Position numbers and translations under genes: made by a program. The notes under the pieces were generated by a model. That model did not search any database. It was given only the letters and a program-made list of their open reading frames with translations, and was not told the DNA's origin. Source: Litorimonas haliclonae (GTDB lineage Bacteria; Pseudomonadota; Alphaproteobacteria; Caulobacterales; Maricaulaceae). Taken from it: 64,000 nucleotides of DNA. Shown in pieces: positions 7,958-17,264 of the stretch. Position 1 is the first letter of the stretch, and each line of letters starts with the position of its first letter. The stretch is taken from the NCBI RefSeq assembly GCF_965138505.1, contig NZ_CBCSCO010000005.1:1-64000 (forward strand). Reading direction: 5' to 3'.

Positions 7958-9448
7958 ATGAGCGAACGTGATAAAAACTCCCGCCCTTCGGGCGACAAAA
8001 AACCTTTCAAAAATGGAGGCAAGCCGCGTTTCAAAAAAGGCGGTCGCCCCGATGGACGCCGAGACACGCGGCCACGAGATGCGCGGCCAATGGACTCGCG
8101 CCCGCGCGACTCTCGGCCTGGAAAAGATATTCCTCTGACCTCGGCGCAAATGACGCGCCAGCTCGCTGCCTCTGCCGTTCGAAATGTACGAATAGATGGA
8201 TTGCCTTTGGAAACGGTTTTGTCGGCCCTGCCCGGCTATAATGAGCTTGATCCCAGAGACCGGGCTTTTGTTCGCCTGATCGCCGCGACGACATTCCGGC
8301 GCGACGGTCAATTAAAAGCCGTGTTCAAACCGCTCATCCGGAAAGAGCCTCCGGCCTTTATTCGCGCCGCACTGGAAACCGCCGCCGCGCAAATCCTGTT
8401 TTTAGGCACCCCGCCTCACGCCGCTGTGGGCGAAACTGTCGGTATGTTGAAATCGACCAAGGCGACCCGCGGCTTTGCCAATCTGGCCAATGCCGTGCTT
8501 CGGAAAGTGGTCGAAGAGGGTTCGAAACTGGCCGGGATGGAAGCCCCGCGCGCCAATATTCCCGGATGGATACGCGGCGCCTGGGAGCGGAGTTATGGCC
8601 GCGCTGCCGTGCGGAAATCCTCGCTTCAGTTGATTAAAGATCCGCCTCTGGATTTGACTTTAAAAGACAGCACAGACGACAACACAAAAAAGTGGGCCGA
8701 AACGCTCGGGGCCGCTGTCATTATGCCCGGTACGGTTCGCCTGTCTTCTATCGGGAATGTCGCCGAGTTGGAGGGTTACACCGCAGGAGATTGGTGGGCA
8801 CAGGACGTGGCAGCAACGCTCCCTGTCAGGGCATTGGAAACGGCTCTGGGCGATCTGGCCGGGAAAACGGCGCTGGATCTCTGCGCAGCGCCGGGCGGAA
8901 AAACCATGCAATTGGCCGCCCAAGGCGCAAAGGTCACGGCCGTCGATAAATCCGAAAGCCGCCTTGCCCGCGTTCACGAAAATATGGCCCGCGTGAAACT
9001 TGACGCTGAAATCATTTGTGCGGATGCACTGGAATGGGAAACCGATAAGACGTTTGATGTTGTTTTACTCGACGCGCCTTGTACCGCAACCGGGACCTTC
9101 CGGCGGCATCCGGATGTGCTCCATAACCGAACACCCAAAACTTTGTCGCAGCTTGTGAAACTGCAGGACAAGCTCCTCCCGAAAGCCGCAAGCCTTGTGG
9201 CGCCGGGCGGGTATTTGGTCTTCGCGACCTGCTCCCTCCAGCCCGAAGAGGGGGAGCCGCGCATCGCCAAGTTTTTGGAAAATGCGCCCGAATTCCGCCG
9301 CATTCCGGGATTAGCGCTACCTGGTCTGGACGCGCCAGATATCGTCAATGAAAACGGAAGTCTGCGAACTCTGCCGTATTATCTGGAAGAGGAAGGCGGA
9401 ATGGATGGTTTCTTTATTTCGGTGATGCAGAGAAAAGAGAAGGAATAA
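7958..9448 (+). CDS. rsmB: RsmB-type 16S rRNA (cytosine-C5)-methyltransferase
   Basis: 496 residues from the ATG at 7958; the frame is open further upstream but the extra residues are unlike the family. The first 60 residues are Arg/Lys/Asp/Gly-rich and probably disordered. A NusB-like RNA-binding domain follows (about 70-190), then the SAM-dependent NOL1/NOP2/Sun domain: SAM loop LCAAPGGKT near 307-315, motif IV DAPCTATG near 371, and motif VI ATCSLQPEE with catalytic Cys near 425. It methylates a cytosine of 16S rRNA in E. coli (C967). Context (DUF1674, rpe, heparinase, purH) matches a common alphaproteobacterial neighbourhood. Confidence 0.93.
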   Translation: MSERDKNSRPSGDKKPFKNGGKPRFKKGGRPDGRRDTRPRDARPMDSRPRDSRPGKDIPLTSAQMTRQLAASAVRNVRIDGLPLETVLSALPGYNELDPRDRAFVRLIAATTFRRDGQLKAVFKPLIRKEPPAFIRAALETAAAQILFLGTPPHAAVGETVGMLKSTKATRGFANLANAVLRKVVEEGSKLAGMEAPRANIPGWIRGAWERSYGRAAVRKSSLQLIKDPPLDLTLKDSTDDNTKKWAETLGAAVIMPGTVRLSSIGNVAELEGYTAGDWWAQDVAATLPVRALETALGDLAGKTALDLCAAPGGKTMQLAAQGAKVTAVDKSESRLARVHENMARVKLDAEIICADALEWETDKTFDVVLLDAPCTATGTFRRHPDVLHNRTPKTLSQLVKLQDKLLPKAASLVAPGGYLVFATCSLQPEEGEPRIAKFLENAPEFRRIPGLALPGLDAPDIVNENGSLRTLPYYLEEEGGMDGFFISVMQRKEKE

Positions 9449-9550
9449 CTACGGCACAATATGATTTTAAGGGGCGTTTATCGCCCGTTAACGTAAATTG
9501 GTCTACTCTTTGCAAGTAATTGACACAATGTTTCATAATGGGAGGCTCAG

Positions 9551-10198
9551 ATGAGCACGCATTTATATCTCCGCGCATCGGCCATTGCCGCAATCAGCGT
9601 GGTTACTTTTGCCGCGACAGCCGCGTCAGCCAATCCGCAAAGCAGCCGTTACGGCGATATCTATGACTATGAAAGTGGTCATAATTGCGGTCAATCTTGC
9701 GCGGCGCCTGCGCCGACCCAAGTCCTCCGCGCTCCGGCTTATGTCCCGCCTCAGCCTGTTTCCGGCCCGCCAATCTATGTGGATTGCTCGGTTATGGGTA
9801 GCTGCGCGCCGCAGCCAACCACAGTTTATACAGCTCCACAAACCACGCATTCTAATACGTATTCCCAAGGCACGAGCTATTCTCAGGGCACGACTTACAG
9901 CTCTGCGCCTCTTAACTGCCCGGCTGGTACAACAGCTCAAGCCGACGGCACGTGCCTGCAAGGGTCAAGCTATAGCCACTCTATGAGCACCACAACGCAC
10001 ACGGAAACAACGCCTTATCAGGGCACTATGTCTTATAGCGACCCTGTGAACTGCCCCGGCGGCACGATGGCTCAGCCTGACGGCACTTGCTTGCAAATGT
10101 CTGATTATTCCGTCGAAATTTATCAGGGTGATGCCCAGACTAATTATGGCTATCAGTCCAGCGGCGCATCGACAGATTACCGTCCTATCCGGAAATAA
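9551..10198 (+). CDS. Secreted Thr/Ser/Tyr-rich protein with two Cys repeats
   Basis: 215 residues with a signal peptide ending near ASA and a GGGAGG ribosome site upstream. Two copies of a short Cys-containing unit are present (NCPAGTTAQADGTCLQ and NCPGGTMAQPDGTCLQ, about 46 residues apart), separated by stretches such as SYSQGTTYSS and TTTHTETTPYQ. Further cysteines sit in NCGQSCAAP and DCSVMGSCAP. No family recognised. It resembles the 5048 and 5793 products in style, and all three may be surface components. A strong terminator follows at 10232. Confidence 0.75.
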   Translation: MSTHLYLRASAIAAISVVTFAATAASANPQSSRYGDIYDYESGHNCGQSCAAPAPTQVLRAPAYVPPQPVSGPPIYVDCSVMGSCAPQPTTVYTAPQTTHSNTYSQGTSYSQGTTYSSAPLNCPAGTTAQADGTCLQGSSYSHSMSTTTHTETTPYQGTMSYSDPVNCPGGTMAQPDGTCLQMSDYSVEIYQGDAQTNYGYQSSGASTDYRPIRK

Positions 10199-10231
10199 CG
10201 GTTCTGTTTTACACTGGTTATAACAGCTATC

Positions 10232-10259
10232 AAAACCCGCTTTTACAGCGGGTTTTTTC
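10232..10259 (+). terminator. Factor-independent terminator
   Basis: AAAACCCGC (10232-10240) pairs with GCGGGTTTT (10248-10256) around a 7-base loop and runs into TTTT. It ends the secreted-protein gene and insulates rpe. Confidence 0.88.
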
Positions 10260-10363
10260 TTGCCTATTTATCCCTCCGAGACTCGGCTCTAACGCGCCCT
10301 GCGCCTTGCGCGGTTTTCCTGTGACTGATAGAAGACAGTCCAATTAGAAAAAGAGCCGTCCCC

Positions 10364-11047
10364 ATGCCTGCTTTAATCTCGCCTTCCATACTGTCTGCTG
10401 ACTTTGCCGCCCTTGGCCCGGCCGTGCGCGATATCGACAAAGCTGGGGCCGATATGATCCATATCGATGTCATGGACGGGCATTATGTGCCCAACCTGAC
10501 CATCGGACCGATGGTGGTGAAAGCGCTTCGCCCGCACAGCGACAAGCCTTTCGACGTGCATTTGATGATCTCTCCGGCGGATCCGTATATTCCGGCTTTC
10601 ATTGATGCAGGCGCTGATATTATTTCCATCCACCCAGATGCCGGCCCGCATCTGCACCGTTCTTTGCAAAGCATTAAAGATGCAGGCGTAAAAGCGGGTA
10701 TCGTTCTCAACCCCGGGACGCCGGTGGAAGTTGTCGATCCTGTTATCGACCTGCTCGACATGATTTTGGTCATGAGCGTCAATCCCGGATATGGCGGGCA
10801 AAGTTTCATTCCGTCGCAACTCGATAAGATCAAACTCTTGAGAGAAAAAATAGACGCAACAGGCCGCGATATTATCTTGGAAGTTGATGGCGGCGTAAAT
10901 CCTGAAACCGCTAAAGACTGCCTCGCCGCCGGGGCAACTTCTTTGGTCGCGGGCAGCGCGGTCTTTAACGGCGCAGGGGATTACGCGGAAAATATTGCGG
11001 CGCTGAGAGGCGGCGCCTCTTCCGCCCCTGCAGCTAAGGTCGCTTAG
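10364..11047 (+). CDS. rpe: Ribulose-phosphate 3-epimerase
   Basis: 227 residues. Interconverts ribulose-5-phosphate and xylulose-5-phosphate in the pentose phosphate pathway. The TIM-barrel metal site is complete: H33 and D35 in HIDVMDGHYVP, H66 in HLMI, and Asp in EVDGGVN. The flexible loop VNPGYGGQSF is present. Length and start are standard. It is followed after 22 bases by the heparinase-like gene. Its product pool connects with the xylulose-5-phosphate made by the xylose genes at 48-51 kb, though it is not part of that cluster. Confidence 0.97.
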   Translation: MPALISPSILSADFAALGPAVRDIDKAGADMIHIDVMDGHYVPNLTIGPMVVKALRPHSDKPFDVHLMISPADPYIPAFIDAGADIISIHPDAGPHLHRSLQSIKDAGVKAGIVLNPGTPVEVVDPVIDLLDMILVMSVNPGYGGQSFIPSQLDKIKLLREKIDATGRDIILEVDGGVNPETAKDCLAAGATSLVAGSAVFNGAGDYAENIAALRGGASSAPAAKVA

Positions 11048-11069
11048 GGCCTCCGGTCCCGAAGTCCCC

Positions 11070-12839
11070 ATGTCCTCCGCGCGTCTTTCCACCTCTTCCC
11101 TTCTGCTGGCGGCGTTGTCCGCCAAGGGCAGCGCTGTCGCCGACAGTCTGGGTGAACCCTTTCGGATGATGCGCCTGCGCGCCGGACGGCCGGGACCTTT
11201 TCATCCTGCGAGTCCCGCCTATCACATCGGCGATAAAGACAAGGGGCAAGACCTCCTTTCGGGCAAATTTACCTATGGCGGACAATCCGTCGATGTCGGA
11301 CTGCAAGGTGATCCTTGGACAATTACTGTGCCCTCCACCCGCTACGCAGCATGGCTGCATAGCTTTGAGTGGATGAATGACCTGCTTGCCGTGGGGCCGA
11401 AAGCCAAAGGCAAAGTTGAGGAAAAGGCAGCTGCCTTACGCGCGCGGTCACTCGTGGACAATTGGATCACCCATTACGGCGTGTGGAATCATTTCAACTG
11501 GGAGCCGGAGATTTTAACGTCGCGCCTCTGGCATTGGCTCATTCACTGGACGCCGGTTCTCTCCTCCGACGGAGCAGGCCCAAAAGCGGCCCAGCGCCGG
11601 GGATCTGTCATGCGGCAGATGAAATACCTCCGCCGCCAATATAAGTCCATTCCCCCTTCTGTTCTTCGTCTTCAGGCGGCGGCCGTGCTGACGCTAGGCG
11701 GAGCGCGCCTGACGGAAAAGTCAGAGGGATATTTTGCCCGCGGTCTGGACTGGCTGGACGATGAAATTGACGCGCAAATTCTTCCGGACGGGGGCCATAT
11801 TTCGCGCAGCCCCGAAGACACTCTCAATTGCCTGGACATTCTGCTGTCCTTGGACACCTGCTTGGCCGATCGCGGCGTAGAAGGCTCGCGCACGCTGAGC
11901 CGGGCGATAGACCGTATGGTGCCTATGGTTGCGTTTTTCCTGCATAGCGACGGGCGGCTTGGCAGTTTCAATGGCGGCGGACCGAGCGATGCAGCAAATA
12001 TCAGAACAATTCTGGACGCTGCGCCCGGAGAGGCTCGTCCTTTCGCCTATTGCCCGCACACACAATATCAACGCCTCGCCGCTGGCGAGTCCGTCCTGTT
12101 GATTGACACAGGCGAAACGCCGCCGCGCCCCTTCGATTTAAACGCCCATTTGGCGCCGCTCGCCTTCGAGCTGTCCACGGATTTGGGACGCCTGGTTGTT
12201 AATTGCGGGTGGAATGACGCTCAACCTCCGGGATGGCGCCGTCCCATGCGGTCGTCCGCCGCTCATTCGACCTTGAGCCTCGGCGCGGAGTCTCCCGGCG
12301 AGCTCCTACCAAAGGGCTGGAAAACGCGAATTGCCGGAGAGGCCGTGTTAGAAAATGCTGGCCCAACCAAGGGAACACGCAAAGAACAAGAAGGCGGCAT
12401 GTGGCTGGAATCAAACCATCAAGGCTATCTGTCCCGCACCGGTCTAGGACATAGACGTCGCCTATTCATGTCGACGGACGGTGTGGATATTCGCGGCGAA
12501 GATAGTCTTTACGTTCCCCTAGGCCGCTCTCCGCAATCGCGCGAGGAACGTCCGTTCGAAATCAGATTTCATTTCCACCCTGATGTCAGGGTAAGCCTCT
12601 CCCAGGATCAGGCCAGCGCCCTACTAGTTCAGCGCGGACAAGCAGGATGGCGTTTCCGCACAGATGGCGGGCCATTGCGTCTGGAAGATTCTGTTTATTT
12701 GGCAGAAGGCGTAAAACCTGTCCGCTGCCAGCAATTGGTCATTCCGGGTCGCGCCCTGTCTGATAATGACGGCGAAGGCCGAACCAACCGTGTGCGGTGG
12801 TCATTCCGCAAACTTGAAAGCCGCCGCAGAGATGGATGA
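11070..12839 (+). CDS. Heparinase II/III-like protein
   Basis: 589 residues, no signal peptide. The N-terminal half is an alpha/alpha-barrel-like region (about 100-330, with WNHFNWEPEILTSRLWHW and DGGHISRSPE), and the C-terminal half matches the heparinase II/III beta-sandwich (LVVNCG near 375, RSSAAHSTLSLG near 390, GYLSRTGLGHRRRLFMSTDG near 460). Members may be polysaccharide lyases, but the alphaproteobacterial form beside purH is of unproven activity and seems cytoplasmic. The stop TGA overlaps the ATG of the next gene. Family call is confident; substrate is unknown. Confidence 0.88.
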   Translation: MSSARLSTSSLLLAALSAKGSAVADSLGEPFRMMRLRAGRPGPFHPASPAYHIGDKDKGQDLLSGKFTYGGQSVDVGLQGDPWTITVPSTRYAAWLHSFEWMNDLLAVGPKAKGKVEEKAAALRARSLVDNWITHYGVWNHFNWEPEILTSRLWHWLIHWTPVLSSDGAGPKAAQRRGSVMRQMKYLRRQYKSIPPSVLRLQAAAVLTLGGARLTEKSEGYFARGLDWLDDEIDAQILPDGGHISRSPEDTLNCLDILLSLDTCLADRGVEGSRTLSRAIDRMVPMVAFFLHSDGRLGSFNGGGPSDAANIRTILDAAPGEARPFAYCPHTQYQRLAAGESVLLIDTGETPPRPFDLNAHLAPLAFELSTDLGRLVVNCGWNDAQPPGWRRPMRSSAAHSTLSLGAESPGELLPKGWKTRIAGEAVLENAGPTKGTRKEQEGGMWLESNHQGYLSRTGLGHRRRLFMSTDGVDIRGEDSLYVPLGRSPQSREERPFEIRFHFHPDVRVSLSQDQASALLVQRGQAGWRFRTDGGPLRLEDSVYLAEGVKPVRCQQLVIPGRALSDNDGEGRTNRVRWSFRKLESRRRDG

Positions 12840-14847
12840 CTCCCACATAGAGGTTGAAACAGACTTGGCGCGAGACAGTGAAAGCCAGGTCGACGTAACG
12901 CCTTCAAAACATCGCCGGCTGCGCCGGCTCCCAAGCCCGCTCAGCCTGCTTATCCGGCTTTTGATGATTGCCTTTGACGCCTTTTTAGGCGGCGTCGCCA
13001 TGCTATTTGTTATTCGCTGGCGCTATGATTTTTTAAATAAGCCTATCCCGACGGAAATCGACTGGCAGGCATCGATTGTGATGATGTTTAGCGTGGTCAT
13101 CATCTGGGCGGCAATGCGCCAGGACAGGGCCATTTGGCGGTTCACGTCACTCAAGGACTTTCAGAGGCTTTTCATTGGCGTTGTTTTGGCCTGCGCCGCG
13201 GTACCATTAGTCTTGTTTTTCTTCGTAGGTCGCGGGGAACATTTCCCGCGCTCGGCCCCGGTTTTGAGCGGATTGTTCTTTTTTGGCATGCTACTTCTGA
13301 GCCGGCTCTTGTCGATGATCGTTCAAAATGGGGACATACGGGCTTTATTCCGCCGGCAGTCTCAATTTGCAAATGATGCCATTTTAATTGGGCCGAGCTC
13401 AAAGCTTTATACTTATCTCAGGGATATGTCCCGGCGCGATCACGTCGGGGCTGTTAATCCGGTGGGCTTAATTGAAACTTCGGGCGTGAATGTCGGGCGC
13501 TCCATTCGGAGCATTCCAGTGCTGGGCGGCGTCGAGGACCTTTCGCAAATTTATGCGAGGCTGGCGTCCCGGCGAGATAAACCCTTGCAGCTAATATCGA
13601 TTGACCCACTTCTCTCCAGACCAGACACGGAAATTCTGGTCAAGTCTGCGGCGGAACTCGGAGCGCCGCTTGCCCGGTTGCAATCTGACGGGGTGAATAC
13701 AGGGCTCACGACGTTCGAAGCCGCCGATTTGATTGGACGGGATGTCAGAGCACTTGACCTTGCGCCCGTGCGCCGCCTGATTAAAAATCGACGCGTTCTT
13801 GTCACCGGGGCAGGCGGGTCCATTGGCTCTGAAATTTCCGCCCAGCTTGCGGCTCTTAATCCCGCCAGCCTCGCTTTGTATGATTGCTCTGAATATAACC
13901 TTTATAAACTGGAAAAACGACTTCTTCCGTTTCGTCCGTTATCGCGTGATCCGGATTGGACAACGTATATTGGCGATGTGTGGGACGCCGGACGGCTGAA
14001 CGAAGTTTTTGAATGGGAAAGACCTGAAATTGTGATCCATGCGGCGGCATTGAAACATGTGCCGCTTGGCGAGACCAATCCGATAGAGACTCTTCGTACG
14101 AACGTCATGGGAACAAAAAAGGTTATTGAGACCTGCATCCATCACAGCACAGAAAATTTCATCCTGATCTCTACCGACAAGGCCGTCAATCCGATCAACA
14201 TTATGGGCGCCAGCAAACGCATTGTTGAAATGCTAATGGTCGCAATGGCCTCTAAAGAGCCGAAACTCAATAGCTCCGCCGTGCGGTTCGGGAATGTGCT
14301 GGCTTCAACCGGGTCTGTCGTGCCCTTATTTGAGGATCAAATTGCGGCGGGAGGGCCCGTCACCGTGACCCACAAAGAAGTCTGCCGATATTTCATGACG
14401 ACCTCCGAAGCCGCCGCGCTGGTCCTTCAAGCCGCCGCGCTGGAAGACCCTAGCGAGAGGAAAAAAGCCGAGTCCCAAGCAGATATTTATGTGCTCGAAA
14501 TGGGCGACCCGGTTAATATTTCCCAACTCGCCAAACAACTTATTCGACTTCGCGGTAAGGTGCCGGGAAAGGATATTGAAATTCAATATACGGGTTTACG
14601 TCCCGGAGAGAAACTGTCCGAGCTTTTAACCGGCTCCTCCGAAAATTTAGAGCCGACCACCGTTGACGGGATCCAGCGGTTTACTGGAGAGGTTGCCGAC
14701 GTCGAAGACATTATGGTCCAGATCGACAAATTGCTCCGCGCTATAAATAAGAGAGACCGGAAAGCCATTATGCGCGTGTTGAAAACATTGCTCCCCGAAT
14801 TTGAACCTAATGGCGCCCTGGTCGCCAAAACCCGGCCGACCAATTAA
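12832..14847 (+). CDS. WbpM/PglF/CapD-type nucleotide-sugar 4,6-dehydratase, membrane bound
   Basis: 671 residues from the ATG at 12832, which overlaps the heparinase stop; an upstream in-frame start (12766) would lie inside that gene. Four membrane helices span about residues 40-165, then a CoA-binding-like Rossmann domain, then the extended SDR domain: cofactor loop VTGAGGSIGSE near 323-333 and the catalytic segment STDKAVNPINIMGASK near 446-462, in which Met replaces the usual Tyr (MxxxK), as in UDP-GlcNAc 4,6-dehydratases. It would make 4-keto-6-deoxy sugars for surface glycans. Its place between heparinase and purH is unusual. Confidence 0.93.
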   Translation: MDDSHIEVETDLARDSESQVDVTPSKHRRLRRLPSPLSLLIRLLMIAFDAFLGGVAMLFVIRWRYDFLNKPIPTEIDWQASIVMMFSVVIIWAAMRQDRAIWRFTSLKDFQRLFIGVVLACAAVPLVLFFFVGRGEHFPRSAPVLSGLFFFGMLLLSRLLSMIVQNGDIRALFRRQSQFANDAILIGPSSKLYTYLRDMSRRDHVGAVNPVGLIETSGVNVGRSIRSIPVLGGVEDLSQIYARLASRRDKPLQLISIDPLLSRPDTEILVKSAAELGAPLARLQSDGVNTGLTTFEAADLIGRDVRALDLAPVRRLIKNRRVLVTGAGGSIGSEISAQLAALNPASLALYDCSEYNLYKLEKRLLPFRPLSRDPDWTTYIGDVWDAGRLNEVFEWERPEIVIHAAALKHVPLGETNPIETLRTNVMGTKKVIETCIHHSTENFILISTDKAVNPINIMGASKRIVEMLMVAMASKEPKLNSSAVRFGNVLASTGSVVPLFEDQIAAGGPVTVTHKEVCRYFMTTSEAAALVLQAAALEDPSERKKAESQADIYVLEMGDPVNISQLAKQLIRLRGKVPGKDIEIQYTGLRPGEKLSELLTGSSENLEPTTVDGIQRFTGEVADVEDIMVQIDKLLRAINKRDRKAIMRVLKTLLPEFEPNGALVAKTRPTN

Positions 14848-14940
14848 CCCCAACCCTAGCAAACCCGTCACTTCCCATAGTCTGGAGCCCGTGATAAAGG
14901 CAGGACCGAAAAATGACTTCTCCCTTATTTAGGTTTGACT

Positions 14941-16572
14941 ATGCCCGCTCCCAATCCCGACCTTCCGGCTTTTGATCCTGCCCGCTTGGCACCTGTTAAA
15001 CGCGCGCTTATTTCAGTTTCAGATAAGTCCAGATTAATAGATCAAGCGACGGCGTTGCATGAGCGCGGCGTTAAACTGGTCTCTACGGGCGGCACCCACC
15101 GCGCCATTGCCGCCGCCGGTATTCCGGTCAAAGACGTGGCAGAGCTGACGCATTTTCCGGAAATGATGGATGGCCGGGTCAAGACGCTCCACCCTATGGT
15201 CCATGGCGGACTTTTGGGCGACCGCGATCTCGCCTCTCACAAAGACGCCATGCACACCCACGGCATTCTCTCTATCGACTTGTTGATTGTGAATCTTTAT
15301 CCGTTTGAGAATGCCGTAGCCTCCGGCGGATCTTACGAAATGTGTGTCGAGAATATTGACATTGGAGGTCCGGCCATGATCCGCGCTGCTGCCAAGAACC
15401 ATGCCCATGTCGCCGTTTGTACTGATTCTGATGATGTTGACGCAGTCCTCGCCGATATGGACGCGCATGATAGGCAAACGACAGGAACATTGCGCCAAAA
15501 GCTCGCGGCAAAAACCTACGCCAGATCCGCGACCTATGACGCGGCGATTGCCAATTGGTTTGCGGCGCAGCTGGACGAGACGCCGAAATATCGCTCGCAA
15601 GGCGGTACGTTGAAACAAGAGCTTCGCTACGGGGAAAATCCGCATCAGACCGCCGCGTTTTATTCTGACGGATCGAACCGACCGGGCGTATCCACCGCCG
15701 AGCAATTACAAGGCAAGGCCCTGTCCTATAATAATATCAACGACACGGACGCCGCTTATGAACTTGTGGCCGAATTTGGCGCGGTGGCTGACGGAGCGAA
15801 ACCTGCCGTCGCTATTATCAAACACGCCAATCCCTGCGGCGTAGCCGTGGCCGATGATTTTATCACAGCGTATAAAAACGCCCGGGCCTGTGACCCTGTT
15901 TCAGCCTTTGGCGGCATTGTCGCGCTGAACGGAAATTTGGACGCAAAGACGGCCAAAGAGATAGTCAAAGTCTTTACCGAAGTCGTGATTGCGCCGAGCG
16001 CTGATGAAGACGCCGTTGAGGTTTTTGCCAAGAAGAAAAATTTACGTCTTTTGATCGCAGGCGGCCTGCCCGATGTGAACGCGCCGTCCCTGACCCAGCG
16101 CAATGTTGCCGGAGGCGTGCTTGTGCAAGACCGCGACAACGGCGCTGTCGCCGAAGACGATTTAAAAGTCGTGACCAAGCGCAAACCAACGGACGCGGAA
16201 ATGGCTGACCTTCGTATGGCGTGGAAAGTGGCTAAACACGTTAAATCCAACGCAATTATCTATGTTAAGGACGGATCAACCGCCGGGATCGGCGCGGGCC
16301 AAATGAGCCGCATCGATTCTGCACGTATTGCGGCCCGTAAAGCCGAAGACGCCCAAGAGGCGGCCGGTTGGGACGCGCCGAGAACGCAAGGCTGCGCCTG
16401 CGCCTCTGACGCCTTTTTCCCTTTCGCTGACGGAATGCTTGCCGCCGCCAGCGCCGGCGCAACCGCCATTATCCAGCCAGGCGGCTCAATTCGCGACGAA
16501 GAAGTCATCGCCGCCGCCGACGAGAAAGATATTGCGATGGTGTTTACAGGAATGCGGCACTTTAGGCACTAA
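14941..16572 (+). CDS. purH: Bifunctional AICAR formyltransferase / IMP cyclohydrolase
   Basis: 543 residues from the ATG at 14941, with AGG ten bases upstream; a TTG two codons earlier is less likely. It catalyses the last two steps of de novo IMP synthesis. The N-terminal MGS-like cyclohydrolase domain (ISVSDKS, STGGT, GRVKTLHP) occupies roughly residues 10-200; the AICAR transformylase domain follows with LSYNNINDTDAA, KHANPCGVA and SDAFFPFADG. Length is typical. A complex palindromic element begins within a few bases of the stop. Confidence 0.97.
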   Translation: MPAPNPDLPAFDPARLAPVKRALISVSDKSRLIDQATALHERGVKLVSTGGTHRAIAAAGIPVKDVAELTHFPEMMDGRVKTLHPMVHGGLLGDRDLASHKDAMHTHGILSIDLLIVNLYPFENAVASGGSYEMCVENIDIGGPAMIRAAAKNHAHVAVCTDSDDVDAVLADMDAHDRQTTGTLRQKLAAKTYARSATYDAAIANWFAAQLDETPKYRSQGGTLKQELRYGENPHQTAAFYSDGSNRPGVSTAEQLQGKALSYNNINDTDAAYELVAEFGAVADGAKPAVAIIKHANPCGVAVADDFITAYKNARACDPVSAFGGIVALNGNLDAKTAKEIVKVFTEVVIAPSADEDAVEVFAKKKNLRLLIAGGLPDVNAPSLTQRNVAGGVLVQDRDNGAVAEDDLKVVTKRKPTDAEMADLRMAWKVAKHVKSNAIIYVKDGSTAGIGAGQMSRIDSARIAARKAEDAQEAAGWDAPRTQGCACASDAFFPFADGMLAAASAGATAIIQPGGSIRDEEVIAAADEKDIAMVFTGMRHFRH

Positions 16573-16573
16573 C

Positions 16574-16679
16574 CATCGCCGTGACCCGGTAGGGTCTGCC
16601 TCGCAAAGCGAGGAACGCGGCGATGCTCGTGAATTCCTACCCGACATCGGATGGCTGGGTGTGACTGCACCCCCATCCG
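16574..16679. repeat. Complex palindromic element running into a gene end
   Basis: The left part forms a three-way junction: outer arms CATCGCCG (16574-16581) and CGGCGATG (16618-16625) enclose GACCC-GGTA-GGGTC (16583-16596) and CCTCGC-AAA-GCGAGG (16599-16613). The right part forms a 12-pair hairpin: CGGATGG (16648-16654) and GGGTG (16657-16661) with CACCC (16668-16672) and CCATCCG (16673-16679). There is no T-run, so it is not a simple terminator. It resembles intergenic palindromic repeats; no second copy was seen in this window. Confidence 0.55.
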
Positions 16680-17098
16680 CCTTTCCGCGTCGCCGCTCGC
16701 AGTACTAAATAAAGCACCAGTCCCACCGGTCCCGCCATTAAGGTCAAAAGCAAACACGGCACCAACATCCAGTGGCTAAAACCGCGTTTTTGCGCGTCTC
16801 GCGCTTCCCAGGCTCCGACGAACAGATCAAAGACCAGATAATGTGCCCAGCCAATGATGATGCCGACATCGGAGGAGAATAATTCTCTGATACCTTCTAT
16901 CGACGTGAAACTGCCGCCTGCGCCCTGCCCACTTAGCGCCAAAGCGAAACAGACGATATAAATTCCGCCTAAGAAGAGGGGGTATAGCGCGGAGTGAACA
17001 ATGAATTTAGTCCCTTTCCATCGCGGTAAGAATATCAATAGCGCCCAGGCCGGAAGGACGCTCAAGTTAATTATGCTGAAGAGAAGCGGGTAGGTCAT
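16637..17098 (-). CDS. ABA4-like (DUF4281) membrane protein
   Basis: 153 residues from the ATG at 17098; the longer frame (17161) adds an Arg/Ser-rich stretch unlikely to be translated. Four hydrophobic helices, with family-like blocks SSDVGIIIGWAHYLVFDLFVGAWEARD and PCLLLTLMAGPVGLVLY. Plant ABA4 is needed for neoxanthin synthesis; bacterial members are mostly unstudied. The last dozen residues (GWGCSHTQPSDVG) are encoded by the palindromic element at 16648-16679, so the natural C-terminus may have been replaced. Convergent to purH. Confidence 0.85.
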   Translation of the reverse strand: MTYPLLFSIINLSVLPAWALLIFLPRWKGTKFIVHSALYPLFLGGIYIVCFALALSGQGAGGSFTSIEGIRELFSSDVGIIIGWAHYLVFDLFVGAWEARDAQKRGFSHWMLVPCLLLTLMAGPVGLVLYLVLRAATRKGGWGCSHTQPSDVG

Positions 17099-17264
17099 AA
17101 GCCCTCTTACCGCCCTCGGCCTCCCGCGGCTATGGGATTCTGAGCGACTCGCCGTCGTCAAACCTCTCTAAATTGTTAACGATTATTAAGCTTTCGTAAA
17201 CATGCGGAACGATTGCGCTTGGCCGGAATTATTTATGTGTAATTCTCAGGAAAGGGGATCAATT

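Noticed and set aside
10373..11125. 250-codon minus-strand open frame
   Set aside because: Antisense shadow of rpe and the start of the heparinase-like gene; no family features.
15034..15705. 223-codon minus-strand open frame
   Set aside because: Antisense shadow of purH.
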